DNA of 39,213 bases from Rhodocyclaceae bacterium UBA2346 (GCA_002344625.1 DDUE01000009.1:1-39213), one strand, 5' to 3'; counted from the stretch's first letter, positions 1 to 9,455 are shown. The notes: generated by a model from the letters alone, not told the origin. Program-made: numbers and translations.

Positions 1-337
1 TGTCTACACGTCTACGTTACCCAATCAGAACAAAATGGCGTGTTGATGTGACGCGGTGCGGTGTTATCCTGCAACGCTCAAATTAATCTGAGCAGCGGGT
101 TTCCCCAATGTCCGAAGTTTGCCAGAGCATTCCAGCCACAATTTGATGTACCGGTCGCGCCGAGTCGATGCATTGATCTACTCGCGATAGGCGATGTGAC
201 CAACGTCACGTCACGGTAATCGGTTCTTAGGTAAGGTTCGAGTCAGGGCCTAAGTGTTCCGATTGGCTTAGCGGGTATTTCGGCATAAAGATCATTTTGT
301 GGATTTCGCCCGAGGTTTGCGGGCATCGGATAGAACC
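1..337. other. Leader region upstream of the exopolysaccharide block
   Basis: I see no convincing gene here. The stretch is visibly more AT-rich than the right part of the window. It holds a CRP-like palindrome at 195-210 (listed separately) and a direct repeat of the octamer GATGTGAC at 45-52 and 193-200. A weak sigma70-like pair is TTGGCT at 263-268 and CATAAA at 284-289, but the spacer is only 15 bases, so I do not call it as a promoter. I looked for a sigma54 -24/-12 element (GG-N10-GC with TGGCAC/TTGC flanks) and found none by eye, although PrsR-type activators work with sigma54. The upstream gene is outside the window. Confidence 0.5.
195..210. promoter_or_regulatory. Candidate CRP-family operator (TGTGA-N6-TCACG)
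   Basis: The sequence reads TGTGA, six bases, TCACG. This matches 9 of 10 positions of the classical CRP consensus TGTGA-N6-TCACA. A second TCACG follows directly at 211-215, and another TGTGA half-site lies at 47-51 within a repeated octamer. The site lies about 130 bases before the likely start of the sugar transferase gene, so it could control the exopolysaccharide operon. That it binds a CRP/FNR-superfamily protein is inference; no transcription start is known here. Confidence 0.4.
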
Positions 338-1726
338 ATGTTGAAAGTAATTTCGCACTATTTCCCCTCGCACACATTGCAGCAAGCGATTTTTGATGCA
401 GTGCTACTGTTCTTGGCGGTGTTGTTGGCTGTTGGTCTTGAAATCCACGGGAGCGATATTGACTGGCTGCTCATCGTGCCTTCCGCCCTGATTTTTGCGT
501 TGGTGATGATCCTCCTGAACAGCGTCATGGGCCTCTATCGTCCCGCCGGCGCGAGTTTTTCGGGGCGGGATGCGTTGGTGCGGGTTTTGTTCGCGATCGT
601 CATCAGTGTTCCGGTTGCGTTCGTGGTTTTCAGGATCGCTGCGTGGGATGATTTCGCGACCCAGGGGGTACAGATTTCTGTCGTGGTGCTGCTCGGCCTG
701 ATTTTGGCAATGAGGGGCTTTGTAAATCGCCGGAGTGCAAGTTCGATTTTCCTGCCTCGAGTACTGATCATCGGAACCGGGGCGGACGCGGCAACCGTGG
801 CTCGTTCGCTCACCCATCCAGTGCAACGCGGCGTGCAGGTTGTCGGGTTTGTCGCCGCGGGGGCAGACGACGAGGTTACCGTCGATAGGTCGCAGATCAT
901 CGACGCTGATGGGCGCTTGACGGAGATCGTCAAGCGCTTGAAAGTGAACGAGATAATCGTTGCGGTCCGCGAGCGTCGTGGTGGCGTGCTACCGATCCGG
1001 GAGTTGTTGAACTGCAAGGTTAGCGGCGTCAAGATTCTGGACCTGTCTTCGTTTTTCGAAGGCACCCAAGGTCAGGTGCGTATCGATTCGCTGAAGGCGA
1101 GTTGGTTGATCTATGGCGACGGGTTTCGCCAAGGGGCTGCTCGTAGCGTAGTCAAGCGTTGCTTCGACCTCTTTGTCGCGGCAAGCCTGCTGCTACTGGC
1201 ATTGCCCGTCATGTTGGTTACCGCGCTGCTGATTCTGCTGGAGGATGGTGGTCCAATTTTTTATCGTCAGGAGCGTGTTGGGCAAGGCGGGCGTATCTTC
1301 AAGGTGACCAAGTTCCGCAGTATGCGGACTGATGCGGAGAAAGATGGCAAGCCGCGTTGGGCGACGTCCAACGACGATCGGGCAACGCGAATCGGGCGAG
1401 TGATCAGGAAGTGCCGGATCGATGAGCTGCCACAGTTGTTCAACGTGATCACTGGCGAAATGAGTCTGGTTGGGCCACGGCCGGAGCGCGCGTTCTTTGT
1501 GGATCAACTCGCTCAGGAGATCCCGTTTTACGCCGTCAGGCACTGCGTGAAACCCGGGGTGACTGGTTGGGCTCAGGTACGTTATCAATACGGTGCTTCT
1601 GTAGAAGATGCTGTTCAGAAGCTGCAATACGACCTCTATTACGTCAAGAATCACTCGTTGATGCTTGATATTCTGGTGCTTTGCGAGACTGTTCGGGTCG
1701 TGCTGACAGGCGAAGGCGCGCATTGA
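338..1726 (+). CDS. Polyprenyl-phosphate sugar transferase, PEP-CTERM/XrtA exopolysaccharide type (EpsB-like)
   Basis: This enzyme probably transfers the first sugar phosphate from a UDP-sugar to undecaprenyl phosphate at the inner membrane, starting exopolysaccharide repeat-unit synthesis. About four N-terminal membrane helices (residues 15-130) are followed by a Rossmann-like segment from residue 141 (VLIIGTG). A further membrane helix (about 278-302) leads into the bacterial sugar transferase domain. That domain shows KFRSMRTDAE (325-334), the Asp-Glu pair D362/E363 in RIDELPQ, and VGPRPER (378-384). The frame is open from a GTG at 299, but I chose the ATG at 338 because the family (TIGR03013-like) begins with MLK...HYFP; this gives 462 residues, the usual length. 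It lies directly upstream of prsK, which supports a role in the XrtA-linked polysaccharide. Which sugar it moves cannot be told from sequence. Confidence 0.9.
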   Translation: MLKVISHYFPSHTLQQAIFDAVLLFLAVLLAVGLEIHGSDIDWLLIVPSALIFALVMILLNSVMGLYRPAGASFSGRDALVRVLFAIVISVPVAFVVFRIAAWDDFATQGVQISVVVLLGLILAMRGFVNRRSASSIFLPRVLIIGTGADAATVARSLTHPVQRGVQVVGFVAAGADDEVTVDRSQIIDADGRLTEIVKRLKVNEIIVAVRERRGGVLPIRELLNCKVSGVKILDLSSFFEGTQGQVRIDSLKASWLIYGDGFRQGAARSVVKRCFDLFVAASLLLLALPVMLVTALLILLEDGGPIFYRQERVGQGGRIFKVTKFRSMRTDAEKDGKPRWATSNDDRATRIGRVIRKCRIDELPQLFNVITGEMSLVGPRPERAFFVDQLAQEIPFYAVRHCVKPGVTGWAQVRYQYGASVEDAVQKLQYDLYYVKNHSLMLDILVLCETVRVVLTGEGAH

Positions 1727-1820
1727 ATCATGAGTGCCGGGTGCGGCTAGTACTCGGATTGTTGGGTGAAAGGGTCTGCGATAATGGCGCTCGGGCCGCT
1801 TGGTCACGTGGAGGGGTGCC

Positions 1821-3905
1821 TTGTTTGACATCGCATTTTGGGGGTACCTGTTAGCGTCCTTGGCTTACGTGCTTTTCGGGCTGTATCTGGGCCTTGGGTG
1901 GCGTGGTGGCAGACCTGGTGGAGCGTTGATTCTTGCGACGGCAGCCAGCGCGGTTTGGGCTGCAGTATGTGCGTTGCAGGCATTGGTATCGTCCGCGTGG
2001 ATTGAGCATCTTGCGCGATTGCTCGACATTCTGCGGAGTACGACCTGGTTTGGTTTTGTGCTCGTTTTGCTCGAACCGCTCTACAGAGAAAGAGTCCGTT
2101 CGTTTCTGTGGTTTGGGGTGGTCGTTGTAGCGGTTGCCCTGTTTGCGGTGATCTTCGACGCTCTTCCGGTTTATAGCGGGCACTCGCCCGCTTCTATCGT
2201 CCTGGGTTCCTTCCTCGCGATGTCGGTGTATGGGCTGGTTCTCGTGGAGCAGCTTTATAGAGGGCTGCCGATCGGGTCGCGTTGGGGGCTGAAGCCGCTT
2301 TGCCTCGCGCTTGCAGCAGGCTACATTTTCGAGCTGTATTTCTTTGCCGACGGGTTCCTGTTTGTTAGAGCGGATCCCGACGTCTGGGCAGTGCGCGGGA
2401 TCGTTTTTGCCACAGTGATTCCGCTGATCGCAATCTCTGCGGCTCGCAGCCCGTCGTGGACCCTGAGGATTGCCGTTTCGCGCGAAGTGATATTCCACTC
2501 GACCGCGCTGGCAATATCAGGGCTTTATCTTCTGTTGATCGCAGCCGCAGGCTATTACGTCAGATATGTGGGGGGCTCGTGGGGTCGGGCTTTGCAGCTG
2601 ACCTTGTTGTTTGGCGGCCTGTTGTTGTTTGGCGTGTTGTTTTTTTCTGGTACCCAGCGGGCAAAACTCCGGGTGTTCCTGAACAAACACCTCTTTCCGT
2701 ATCGCTATGACTACCGGGTTGAATGGCAGCGATTTACCCAGGCACTTTCATCTGCCGGGGATACGCTGGATCTTGGGCAATCGGTGATCAAGGCTCTAGC
2801 CGATCAGGTGGAAAGTTCGGGGGGGGTATTGTGGCTGAGAAACGACGAAGGCCAGTTTCGGATGCATGCGCGCCTGAACCATCCGGCGTCGGAGGCGGTC
2901 GAGGACGCGAAGAGTGGTCTATGTCGCTTCCTGGATGAACGGGAGTGGGTCATCAATCTGGAGGAGTTTCGCGGTACTACCGATCATTATGATGGTCTAA
3001 AACTGCCGCACTGGCTTTCGACACTACCCGATGCCTGGTTGGTCGTACCGCTCAAGTCGTCCGGAAATCTGATTGGATTCGTGGTGCTGAATACGCCGCG
3101 AACGGCATTCGAAGTCAACTGGGAGGTGCTCGATCTGCTCAAATCGGCCCAGCGCCAGGCGGCAAGTTATCTCGCGCAAATGCTTGCAGCGGAGGCGTTG
3201 CTGGAGTCGAGAAAGTTCGATTCGTTCAATCGCATGTCGGCCTTCGTGGTCCATGACCTCAAGAATCTGGTCGCCCAGCTATCCTTGATGTTGAAGAATG
3301 CCGAGCGTCATCGTAACAACCCGGCGTTCCAGGATGACATGATCGAGACTGTGGTCCATGTCGAGGCGCGGATGCGCACACTCATGAAGCAGTTGCAGGA
3401 GAAGACGTCGGCCGATCCGCGCAAGCCGGTGGATCTGATTGGCATGATCGAACGGATAGCCATGGGCAAGAGGCATCAACTGCCGCGGGTCGATGTCGTG
3501 CAGCCGCCCGGAACGCCATTGTTGGTGAATGCACACTCAGAACGCCTCGAGAGAATCATCGGTCATGTCGTGCAAAATGCCTTAGATGCCTGTAACGGGG
3601 ATGGTAAGGTGGAGGTCCGTGTCGAACGATTGGCAGACGAGTCGGGGGCGGTAGTCGTTGAAGATTCGGGCAAAGGCATGTCGGAGACGTTCATGCGCGA
3701 CCGGCTCTTCAAGCCGTTTCAAACCGATAAGATCAATGGCATGGGGATTGGGGTTTTCGAGACGCAGCAATACTTGAAGGAACTTGGTGGCTCGATCCGC
3801 TACGAAAGCGAAGTGGGCCGTGGAACCCGGGCAAGCATTCTCCTGCCCTTGGTCGGTGAGGCTGGCTGCGAAGAGCAAGCGCTTGATATCAAAGAAATAC
3901 AATGA
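1821..3905 (+). CDS. prsK: PEP-CTERM system sensor histidine kinase PrsK
   Basis: This is a membrane histidine kinase (about 694 residues) that should phosphorylate PrsR, whose gene overlaps its 3' end. The N-terminal 290 residues are a run of about eight to nine hydrophobic helices. A GAF-like domain spans roughly 300-460. The H-box is VVHDLKN with His478. The ATPase part shows the N-box (HVVQNALDAC), G1 (EDSGKGMS) and a late G-box (GMGIGVFETQQ). This arrangement is the TIGR02916 family. The frame is open from a TTG at 1800, but the TTG at 1821 is preceded by GGAGGGG at a good distance, so I use that rare start. The ligand sensed by the membrane part is unknown. Confidence 0.92.
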   Translation: MFDIAFWGYLLASLAYVLFGLYLGLGWRGGRPGGALILATAASAVWAAVCALQALVSSAWIEHLARLLDILRSTTWFGFVLVLLEPLYRERVRSFLWFGVVVVAVALFAVIFDALPVYSGHSPASIVLGSFLAMSVYGLVLVEQLYRGLPIGSRWGLKPLCLALAAGYIFELYFFADGFLFVRADPDVWAVRGIVFATVIPLIAISAARSPSWTLRIAVSREVIFHSTALAISGLYLLLIAAAGYYVRYVGGSWGRALQLTLLFGGLLLFGVLFFSGTQRAKLRVFLNKHLFPYRYDYRVEWQRFTQALSSAGDTLDLGQSVIKALADQVESSGGVLWLRNDEGQFRMHARLNHPASEAVEDAKSGLCRFLDEREWVINLEEFRGTTDHYDGLKLPHWLSTLPDAWLVVPLKSSGNLIGFVVLNTPRTAFEVNWEVLDLLKSAQRQAASYLAQMLAAEALLESRKFDSFNRMSAFVVHDLKNLVAQLSLMLKNAERHRNNPAFQDDMIETVVHVEARMRTLMKQLQEKTSADPRKPVDLIGMIERIAMGKRHQLPRVDVVQPPGTPLLVNAHSERLERIIGHVVQNALDACNGDGKVEVRVERLADESGAVVVEDSGKGMSETFMRDRLFKPFQTDKINGMGIGVFETQQYLKELGGSIRYESEVGRGTRASILLPLVGEAGCEEQALDIKEIQ

Positions 3906-5260
3906 ACGAGAAACGTCGTACGCTGATGATTGTGGAAGACGACCTAGCATTGCAGAAGCAGATGCGCTGGGCCTTTGACGACTACGAAACAATCGTGGCA
4001 AATGACCGCGAGAGTGCGATTACGCAGATTCGTCGTTTCGAGCCGGCAGTCGTTACGATGGATCTCGGCTTGCCGCCTGCACCTGACGATGTAACCGAAG
4101 GGTTCAGGCTTCTGTCCGAAATCCTCTCGCTTGCGCCCGATACCAAAGTCATCGTCCTGACCGGGCAGCATGACCGTGAGAATGCGGTGCGCGCGGTGTC
4201 TCTCGGAGCATACGATTTTTTCGGCAAACCGTTTGAACCCGAACTGCTTCTGCTCACCATCGATCGTGCTTTCAGGCTACACGATCTGCAACTCGAGAAT
4301 CGGCAACTGCGACTGGAAAGTGAAGCTTCGCTGGCTGGCATCATTACACGCGACGTCGGGATGTTGAAGGTGTGCAGGACGGTTGAAAAAGTCGCGGGAG
4401 CGAACGCGACGGTCGCACTTTTCGGTGAGAGTGGTACTGGGAAAGAAGTGCTTGCGAGAGCCTTGCATGCGCGATCGTCCCGGGCGAAGGAACGTTTTAT
4501 CGCAATAAACTGTGCGGCCATTCCCGATACGCTGCTCGAAAGCGAGTTGTTTGGATATGAGAAGGGCGCTTTTACCGGTGCGGTAAAGCAGACCCTGGGC
4601 AAGATCGAAACGGCTAATAAAGGCACGTTGTTTCTGGACGAGATCGGCGATTTGCCCCTGCCGCTGCAGGCGAAGCTCTTGCGCTTCCTGCAGGAACGCG
4701 TCATCGAGCGCATTGGCGGGCGCGACGAGATCCCGGTTGATGTGCGAATCGTATGCGCCACCCATCGAGACCTTCGAGAGCAGATCAAGGCCGGTCTGTT
4801 CAGGGAAGACCTATTTTACCGGCTGGCCGAGATCGTGATCGACATCCCGCCGCTCCGCGAGCGAGATGGAGATTCGGTTTTGCTGGCCCATGCTTTCGTG
4901 CACCGTTTCGCCAAGGAGAATGGCCGCGCAGCGCTGCATCTGAGCGAGAGCGCGCTGTCCGCACTCGAGGCGCATGTCTGGCCCGGGAACATCCGCGAAC
5001 TGGAGAACTGTCTCAAGCGCGCCGTGATCATGGCCGATTCGAACACGATTTCGGCCGAAGACCTCGGCCTCGACGATGTCGGCACAAGCCTGGAGCATCT
5101 CAACCTGCGCATGGTTCGTGAAGATGCCGAGCGCAGGGCCGTGATTCGTGTGCTTGGCAGAACAAACAACAATATAGCGCGGGCGTCCGAGATTCTCGGG
5201 GTCAGTCGCCCGTCGCTCTACGACATGATGAACCGCTTTGGATTGAAGAAGGACAGCTGA
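3902..5260 (+). CDS. prsR: PEP-CTERM-box sigma54-dependent response regulator PrsR
   Basis: This is an NtrC-type activator of 452 residues. The receiver domain (about 5-125) has the acidic pair D13/D14 and phospho-acceptor D54 in TMDLGLP. The AAA+ domain has Walker A GESGTGKE from residue 175, the sigma54-contact motif GAFTGA at 222-227 and Walker B LFLDEIGD. A Fis-type helix-turn-helix fills the C-terminus (about 410-448). The ATG overlaps the prsK stop (ATGA), implying translational coupling and a matched two-component pair. Known relatives (TIGR02915) activate PEP-CTERM and exopolysaccharide genes together with RpoN. I see no clear -24/-12 promoter in this window, so its targets probably lie elsewhere. 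Confidence 0.95.
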   Translation: MNEKRRTLMIVEDDLALQKQMRWAFDDYETIVANDRESAITQIRRFEPAVVTMDLGLPPAPDDVTEGFRLLSEILSLAPDTKVIVLTGQHDRENAVRAVSLGAYDFFGKPFEPELLLLTIDRAFRLHDLQLENRQLRLESEASLAGIITRDVGMLKVCRTVEKVAGANATVALFGESGTGKEVLARALHARSSRAKERFIAINCAAIPDTLLESELFGYEKGAFTGAVKQTLGKIETANKGTLFLDEIGDLPLPLQAKLLRFLQERVIERIGGRDEIPVDVRIVCATHRDLREQIKAGLFREDLFYRLAEIVIDIPPLRERDGDSVLLAHAFVHRFAKENGRAALHLSESALSALEAHVWPGNIRELENCLKRAVIMADSNTISAEDLGLDDVGTSLEHLNLRMVREDAERRAVIRVLGRTNNNIARASEILGVSRPSLYDMMNRFGLKKDS

Positions 5261-5261
5261 A

Positions 5262-8054
5262 ATGCGAAGAGATGAACGAGGTGCGCGGGGGCGCGGCGCC
5301 GGGCGCAGCGTGTTTGCGTTGGTGCTTTGTGCGGGATTGCTCGGAGGTTGCTCGGAGAGCCCCGAAGACATGCTCGCATCCGCACGTTCCTATCTCGCGA
5401 AGAATGATGAGAGCGCAGCGAGCATTCAGCTCAAGAATGCCCTGCAGAAAGACGGCAACATAGCCGAGGCGCGTTTCCTCCTCGGAACCATCAGCCTGAG
5501 CCGCGGTGACGTGGCTGCAGCGGTGCGGGACCTGCAGCGAGCACAGGAACTTGGCTATCCTGGCGGGCAGATAGCGCCTTACCTCGCGCGCGCCTTGGTG
5601 CTGAGCGGCTCGGCGGACAAGGTCATCGCCGATTTTAGCGCGATCAGGCTGGATGATCCGGCTGCTCAGGCTGAGGTGCTCAAGGCAGTGGGTGACGCGC
5701 ACATGGTGAAATCCGAACGCGACAAGGCCCGCGCCCTGTACGAGGCGGCTTTGGTTTCGAACCCGGAGAACGCAAACGCTCGCCTGGGGCTCGCCTACAC
5801 GATGGCGTACGGTGGCGAACTCGACGGAGCGCTGGCCGAAGCGGACAAGATCATCGCAGCGAATCCGAGGGCCGCCGAAGCGCATGCGCTGCGCGCAGAA
5901 ATCTTGCTGAACGCGGGAAAAAGCGCCGATGCGCGGGCGGCGCTCGAGGCAGCGGTTGAGGCACAACCAAGAAACGCAAACTATCATTTTGCGTTGATAT
6001 CACTCCTGTTGCGCGGCGACGATATCGACAGCGCGGAGAAGCGCCTGACTGCGATGAAAGCGGTTGCCCCGAAGAGTCCCTTGACCCAGTATCTGAGCGC
6101 GTTCGTTGATTTTCGCCGGGACCGCGTGACTGCCGCGCGCGAGTCGATCGATGCCGTACTGCGGACGCAACCCGAACATCTGCCTTCTCAATTGCTGGCT
6201 GGCAGTATCTACCTGAAGCTTGACCAGCATGTGATGGCGCAGCGTTACCTCGAATCGGTGCTGGCACGGGACCCGGGCCAGGCGCTGGCTAGGCGTCTTC
6301 TTGCTGCCTCGTTGCTATCGACCGGCGACGCAACCCGCGCGCGCGAGTTGGTGAAGCCCCTGACCGGGGGTGGTGCGGATGCGGCGACGATGACGCTGGC
6401 AGCGCAGATACACCTCGCGACTGGCGACTTCGATGCGGCATCCGATTTCTTCGCGCGTGCTGTCGATGCCAACCCGGATGACGTCGGGGCTCGCACCCGA
6501 CTCGCGGTTGCCCGGATGGCCACCGGTGACACCGAGCGGGCGTTTTCGGACTTGGAGTCGGCGGCTGAGCTGGAAGGCAGCGAAGGCCAGCCCGAGCTTG
6601 CGATGGTGTTGGCACATTTGCGGCGGGGCGAGGTTGACGATGCGCTCAAGGCCCAGCAGCAGCTCGAGCTCAAGCAGCCGGGAAATCCACAAACCCATAA
6701 CGTGAAAGGCGGCATTTTGCTGGCCAAGAAGGATCTCCCGGGTGCCCGGCTGGCGTTCGAAAGGGCGCTTGAGCTGGATCCAGGCTTCCTCTCCGCTGCA
6801 GTTAACCTTGCCCGGATAGATATCGCTGAGGATAAGGCCGATAGTGCCAAGAAGCGTTTCGAGCGTTTGATCGAAGTGCAACCCGCAAAAGTCGATGCGT
6901 ATCTGTTGCTTGCCGAACTTCAGGCGCGCACCGGTGCATCCGCCAGCGACATTCAAGCGACGCTTGAGCGTGGCTTGAAGGCCAACCCGGCTTCGCTCTC
7001 CGTGAAGCTGGCCATGGCGCGTTTCCATGTGAGTCAGCGCGAAATCCCGAAGGCGTTGGCAATCGTCCAGGAAGTTGTCACTGCCAACCCCAATGATTCG
7101 CTGGCGCTTGGCATCCTGGCGGAGATTCAGCTCGAAGCGGGGGATCGACAGCAGGCGGCTGCATCCCTCAATCGTCTGATTGCGTTGCAACCCAGGGCAC
7201 CTGAACCGCTGGTCGCTCTCGCCAACGTTCAGACTCTGGACGGTAATCGCTCGGGGGCGAGCCAGACTTTGCGACGCGCGTTGACGATCCAGCCCGATTT
7301 CCTGCCTGCTCAACAGCAGCTTGTCGCACTGCTCGCCCAAGATCGCAAGTTCAATGAAGCTATTGTCGTCGCCCGTGAGGTTCAGGCGCAGCGACCCGAT
7401 GACGCACGGGGCTTTGCCATGGAGGGCGATTTGTCTCTGGCACAAGAAAAATGGGCAGAAGCTGCAAAGGCCTTTGAGACCGCGTTCAGCAAGGCACCCT
7501 CGGGCGAGCTCGCGGGGCGCCTGCATGCGGCCCGGTCGCGGGACGGCAAGGGTGCGATGGCTGACAAGGAGCTGGCACAGTGGATTGAAGCGAATCCGTC
7601 GGATGTCGTTGCGAGAGGGTATCGTGCCGAGCGTGCGATCGCCGAGCAGCGCCTTGAAGATGCGGAGAAGGATTATCGCGAGATCCTCACGGTCAATCCA
7701 GACAACGCGCTGACGCTGAACAATCTTGCCTGGGTTGCCGGGCAGCTTGGCAGGGCAGATGCCATCGAGCTGGCCGAGCGTGGCTTGAGCCTTGCGCCGG
7801 ACAATGCGGCAGTTCTCGATACGCTGGGCGTGCTGCTGATGAAGAAGGGGGAACACGACCGGGGTTTGGCAATGCTCGAGCGAGCGGTTGAGTTGGCGCC
7901 GCGCAGTGGCGCCTTGAAGGTCAACCTGGTCAATGCCTACATTCAGTTGGGCAAGAAGGACCAGGCGCGCAGTAAACTTGACGAGCTACTCGCCGAAGCT
8001 CCCGCCGATAGCCCCTTGCACATCGAGGCGATGCGTCTGCGGCAGGGTTTGTGA
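5262..8054 (+). CDS. prsT: PEP-CTERM system TPR-repeat lipoprotein PrsT
   Basis: This is a 930-residue predicted lipoprotein. A basic start and hydrophobic stretch end in the lipobox LLGGC with Cys30, pointing to export and lipid anchoring. The rest is an almost unbroken array of TPR units (repeated A-x-x-x-LG/Y, A-x-x-F-x-x-A and NP patterns) to residue 930. Length and architecture match TIGR02917 (PEP_TPR_lipo). It begins one base after the prsR stop, with GAAGGA upstream, so it belongs to the same operon. In XrtA systems such proteins are thought to scaffold polysaccharide polymerisation or export at the membrane or periplasm; the exact role is not established. Confidence 0.92.
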   Translation: MRRDERGARGRGAGRSVFALVLCAGLLGGCSESPEDMLASARSYLAKNDESAASIQLKNALQKDGNIAEARFLLGTISLSRGDVAAAVRDLQRAQELGYPGGQIAPYLARALVLSGSADKVIADFSAIRLDDPAAQAEVLKAVGDAHMVKSERDKARALYEAALVSNPENANARLGLAYTMAYGGELDGALAEADKIIAANPRAAEAHALRAEILLNAGKSADARAALEAAVEAQPRNANYHFALISLLLRGDDIDSAEKRLTAMKAVAPKSPLTQYLSAFVDFRRDRVTAARESIDAVLRTQPEHLPSQLLAGSIYLKLDQHVMAQRYLESVLARDPGQALARRLLAASLLSTGDATRARELVKPLTGGGADAATMTLAAQIHLATGDFDAASDFFARAVDANPDDVGARTRLAVARMATGDTERAFSDLESAAELEGSEGQPELAMVLAHLRRGEVDDALKAQQQLELKQPGNPQTHNVKGGILLAKKDLPGARLAFERALELDPGFLSAAVNLARIDIAEDKADSAKKRFERLIEVQPAKVDAYLLLAELQARTGASASDIQATLERGLKANPASLSVKLAMARFHVSQREIPKALAIVQEVVTANPNDSLALGILAEIQLEAGDRQQAAASLNRLIALQPRAPEPLVALANVQTLDGNRSGASQTLRRALTIQPDFLPAQQQLVALLAQDRKFNEAIVVAREVQAQRPDDARGFAMEGDLSLAQEKWAEAAKAFETAFSKAPSGELAGRLHAARSRDGKGAMADKELAQWIEANPSDVVARGYRAERAIAEQRLEDAEKDYREILTVNPDNALTLNNLAWVAGQLGRADAIELAERGLSLAPDNAAVLDTLGVLLMKKGEHDRGLAMLERAVELAPRSGALKVNLVNAYIQLGKKDQARSKLDELLAEAPADSPLHIEAMRLRQGL

Positions 8055-8116
8055 TTTTTTGAACGGGGTTGTTCTGGGATTGCAACCCGAATTTTGAATT
8101 GGCAAGGATTAATCAG

Positions 8117-9397
8117 ATGACGACGATTGCAGTCATAGGGCTCGGCTATGTTGGATTGCCGCTTGCGGTCGAGTTTGGCAAGAAGTACCGGACGCTGGGC
8201 TTTGATCTTTCGGCCGAGAAAGTTGCGGCCTACAAGAATTTTGTGGATCCGACGGGCGAGGTTTCGAGCGAGGACTTGCGTGCGGCCACGCAACTCACCT
8301 GCCATACCGATCCGTCGGTTCTGGTTGAGGCCGACTTCATCGTCGTGGCCGTACCTACACCCGTCGGGGAAGCTCACCAGCCCGATTTCACACCGTTGGT
8401 AAAATCGTCGCAGACGGTTGGGCGCAACTTGAAACGGGGCGCAATCGTGGTGTATGAGTCGACCGTTTATCCCGGCGCGACCGAGGAAGTCTGCATTCCG
8501 ATTCTCGAGCGTGAATCCGGCCTGAAGTGGAAGGAAGATTTCTTCGTCGGCTATTCCCCCGAGCGGATCAATCCGGGCGACAAGGAGCGTACGGTTACCA
8601 AGATCGTCAAGGTGGTTTCGGGCGATACATCCGAAACCTTGGCGAAAGTCCAGGAGATTTACGGCTCGGTGATCGTCGCCGGCGTGTATCCGGCAAGCTC
8701 GATCAAGGTCGCAGAGGCGGCCAAGGTGATCGAGAACACGCAACGTGATCTCAACATTGCGTTGATGAACGAGTTGTCGCTGATCTTCCACCGTATCGGT
8801 ATCGATACGGTGGAAGTCCTCAAGGCTGCGGGCACCAAGTGGAATTTTCTGCCGTTCAGGCCGGGCCTGGTGGGCGGTCATTGCATTGGCGTGGATCCGT
8901 ATTACCTCACCCACAAGGCAGAAATGCTTGGCTATCACCCCGAGGTGATCCTGGCGGGCCGGCGCATCAACGATGGCATGGGCAAGTTCATTGCCGAGCA
9001 AACGGTGAAGGAATTGATCCAGGCGGGGCATTCGATCAAAGGGTGCGATGTGATCGTACTGGGTCTGACTTTCAAGGAGAATTGCCCGGACTTGCGCAAC
9101 AGTAAGGTGATCGATGTGATTCATGAGCTCGAAAGCTTCGGCTGCAAGGTGCACGTGCATGATCCGGTTGCCGAGCCGGCGGAGGCCGAGCACGAGTATG
9201 GTGTAAAGCTGCTCGCATGGGAGGCACTGCCGAAATCGCCTGCAATCGTGGCGGCCGTTTCACATCAGCATTACCTCGGACTGTCCACCGAGAAGTTGCT
9301 CGAGAAGTTGTCTGATTCGGGGGTGTTTGTCGACGTCAAGTCGTGCTTCGACCAGGCAGCGCTAGCGAAGGCTGGTGCAAAAGTATGGCGGCTGTGA
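8117..9397 (+). CDS. tviB: UDP-N-acetylhexosamine 6-dehydrogenase, TviB/WbpO type
   Basis: This NAD-dependent four-electron oxidase of the UDP-glucose/GDP-mannose dehydrogenase superfamily probably makes a UDP-HexNAc uronate for the polysaccharide. The N-terminal dinucleotide motif is IAVIGLGYVGLP (residues 4-15). The middle domain has YSPERINPGD, and the catalytic Cys256 lies in GGHCIGVDPYYL. A C-terminal UDP-binding domain follows. I chose the ATG at 8117 (426 residues) because AAGGA sits eight bases upstream and the family starts at this point; an in-frame TTG at 8069 lacks support. TviB/VipA/WbpO members act on GlcNAc or GalNAc forms; substrate assignment here rests on overall similarity only. 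It follows prsT after 62 bases, consistent with one operon. Confidence 0.9.
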   Translation: MTTIAVIGLGYVGLPLAVEFGKKYRTLGFDLSAEKVAAYKNFVDPTGEVSSEDLRAATQLTCHTDPSVLVEADFIVVAVPTPVGEAHQPDFTPLVKSSQTVGRNLKRGAIVVYESTVYPGATEEVCIPILERESGLKWKEDFFVGYSPERINPGDKERTVTKIVKVVSGDTSETLAKVQEIYGSVIVAGVYPASSIKVAEAAKVIENTQRDLNIALMNELSLIFHRIGIDTVEVLKAAGTKWNFLPFRPGLVGGHCIGVDPYYLTHKAEMLGYHPEVILAGRRINDGMGKFIAEQTVKELIQAGHSIKGCDVIVLGLTFKENCPDLRNSKVIDVIHELESFGCKVHVHDPVAEPAEAEHEYGVKLLAWEALPKSPAIVAAVSHQHYLGLSTEKLLEKLSDSGVFVDVKSCFDQAALAKAGAKVWRL

Positions 9398-9455
9398 GGC
9401 TGGTTCGCTCAGACTATGATGAACGGTGTCATGTTCGAAAAACCAGGGTACTGAG

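Noticed and set aside
1..337. Sigma54 (-24/-12) promoter for the exopolysaccharide operon
   Set aside because: No GG-N10-GC pair with matching flanks could be found by eye in this stretch.
6315..7856. Long minus-strand open frame (513 codons) opposite prsT
   Set aside because: It is a shadow of the TPR coding frame; the product has no family features and the plus-strand gene is clear.
8066..8088. Inverted repeat GGGTTG/CAACCC between prsT and tviB as a terminator
   Set aside because: The stem is only six bases with an 11-base loop and a poor T-run, and tviB follows closely with its own ribosome site; operon read-through is more likely.
7943..9193. Minus-strand open frame (416 codons) opposite the prsT end and tviB
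   Set aside because: It spans the boundary of two well-supported plus-strand genes and shows no recognisable motif.
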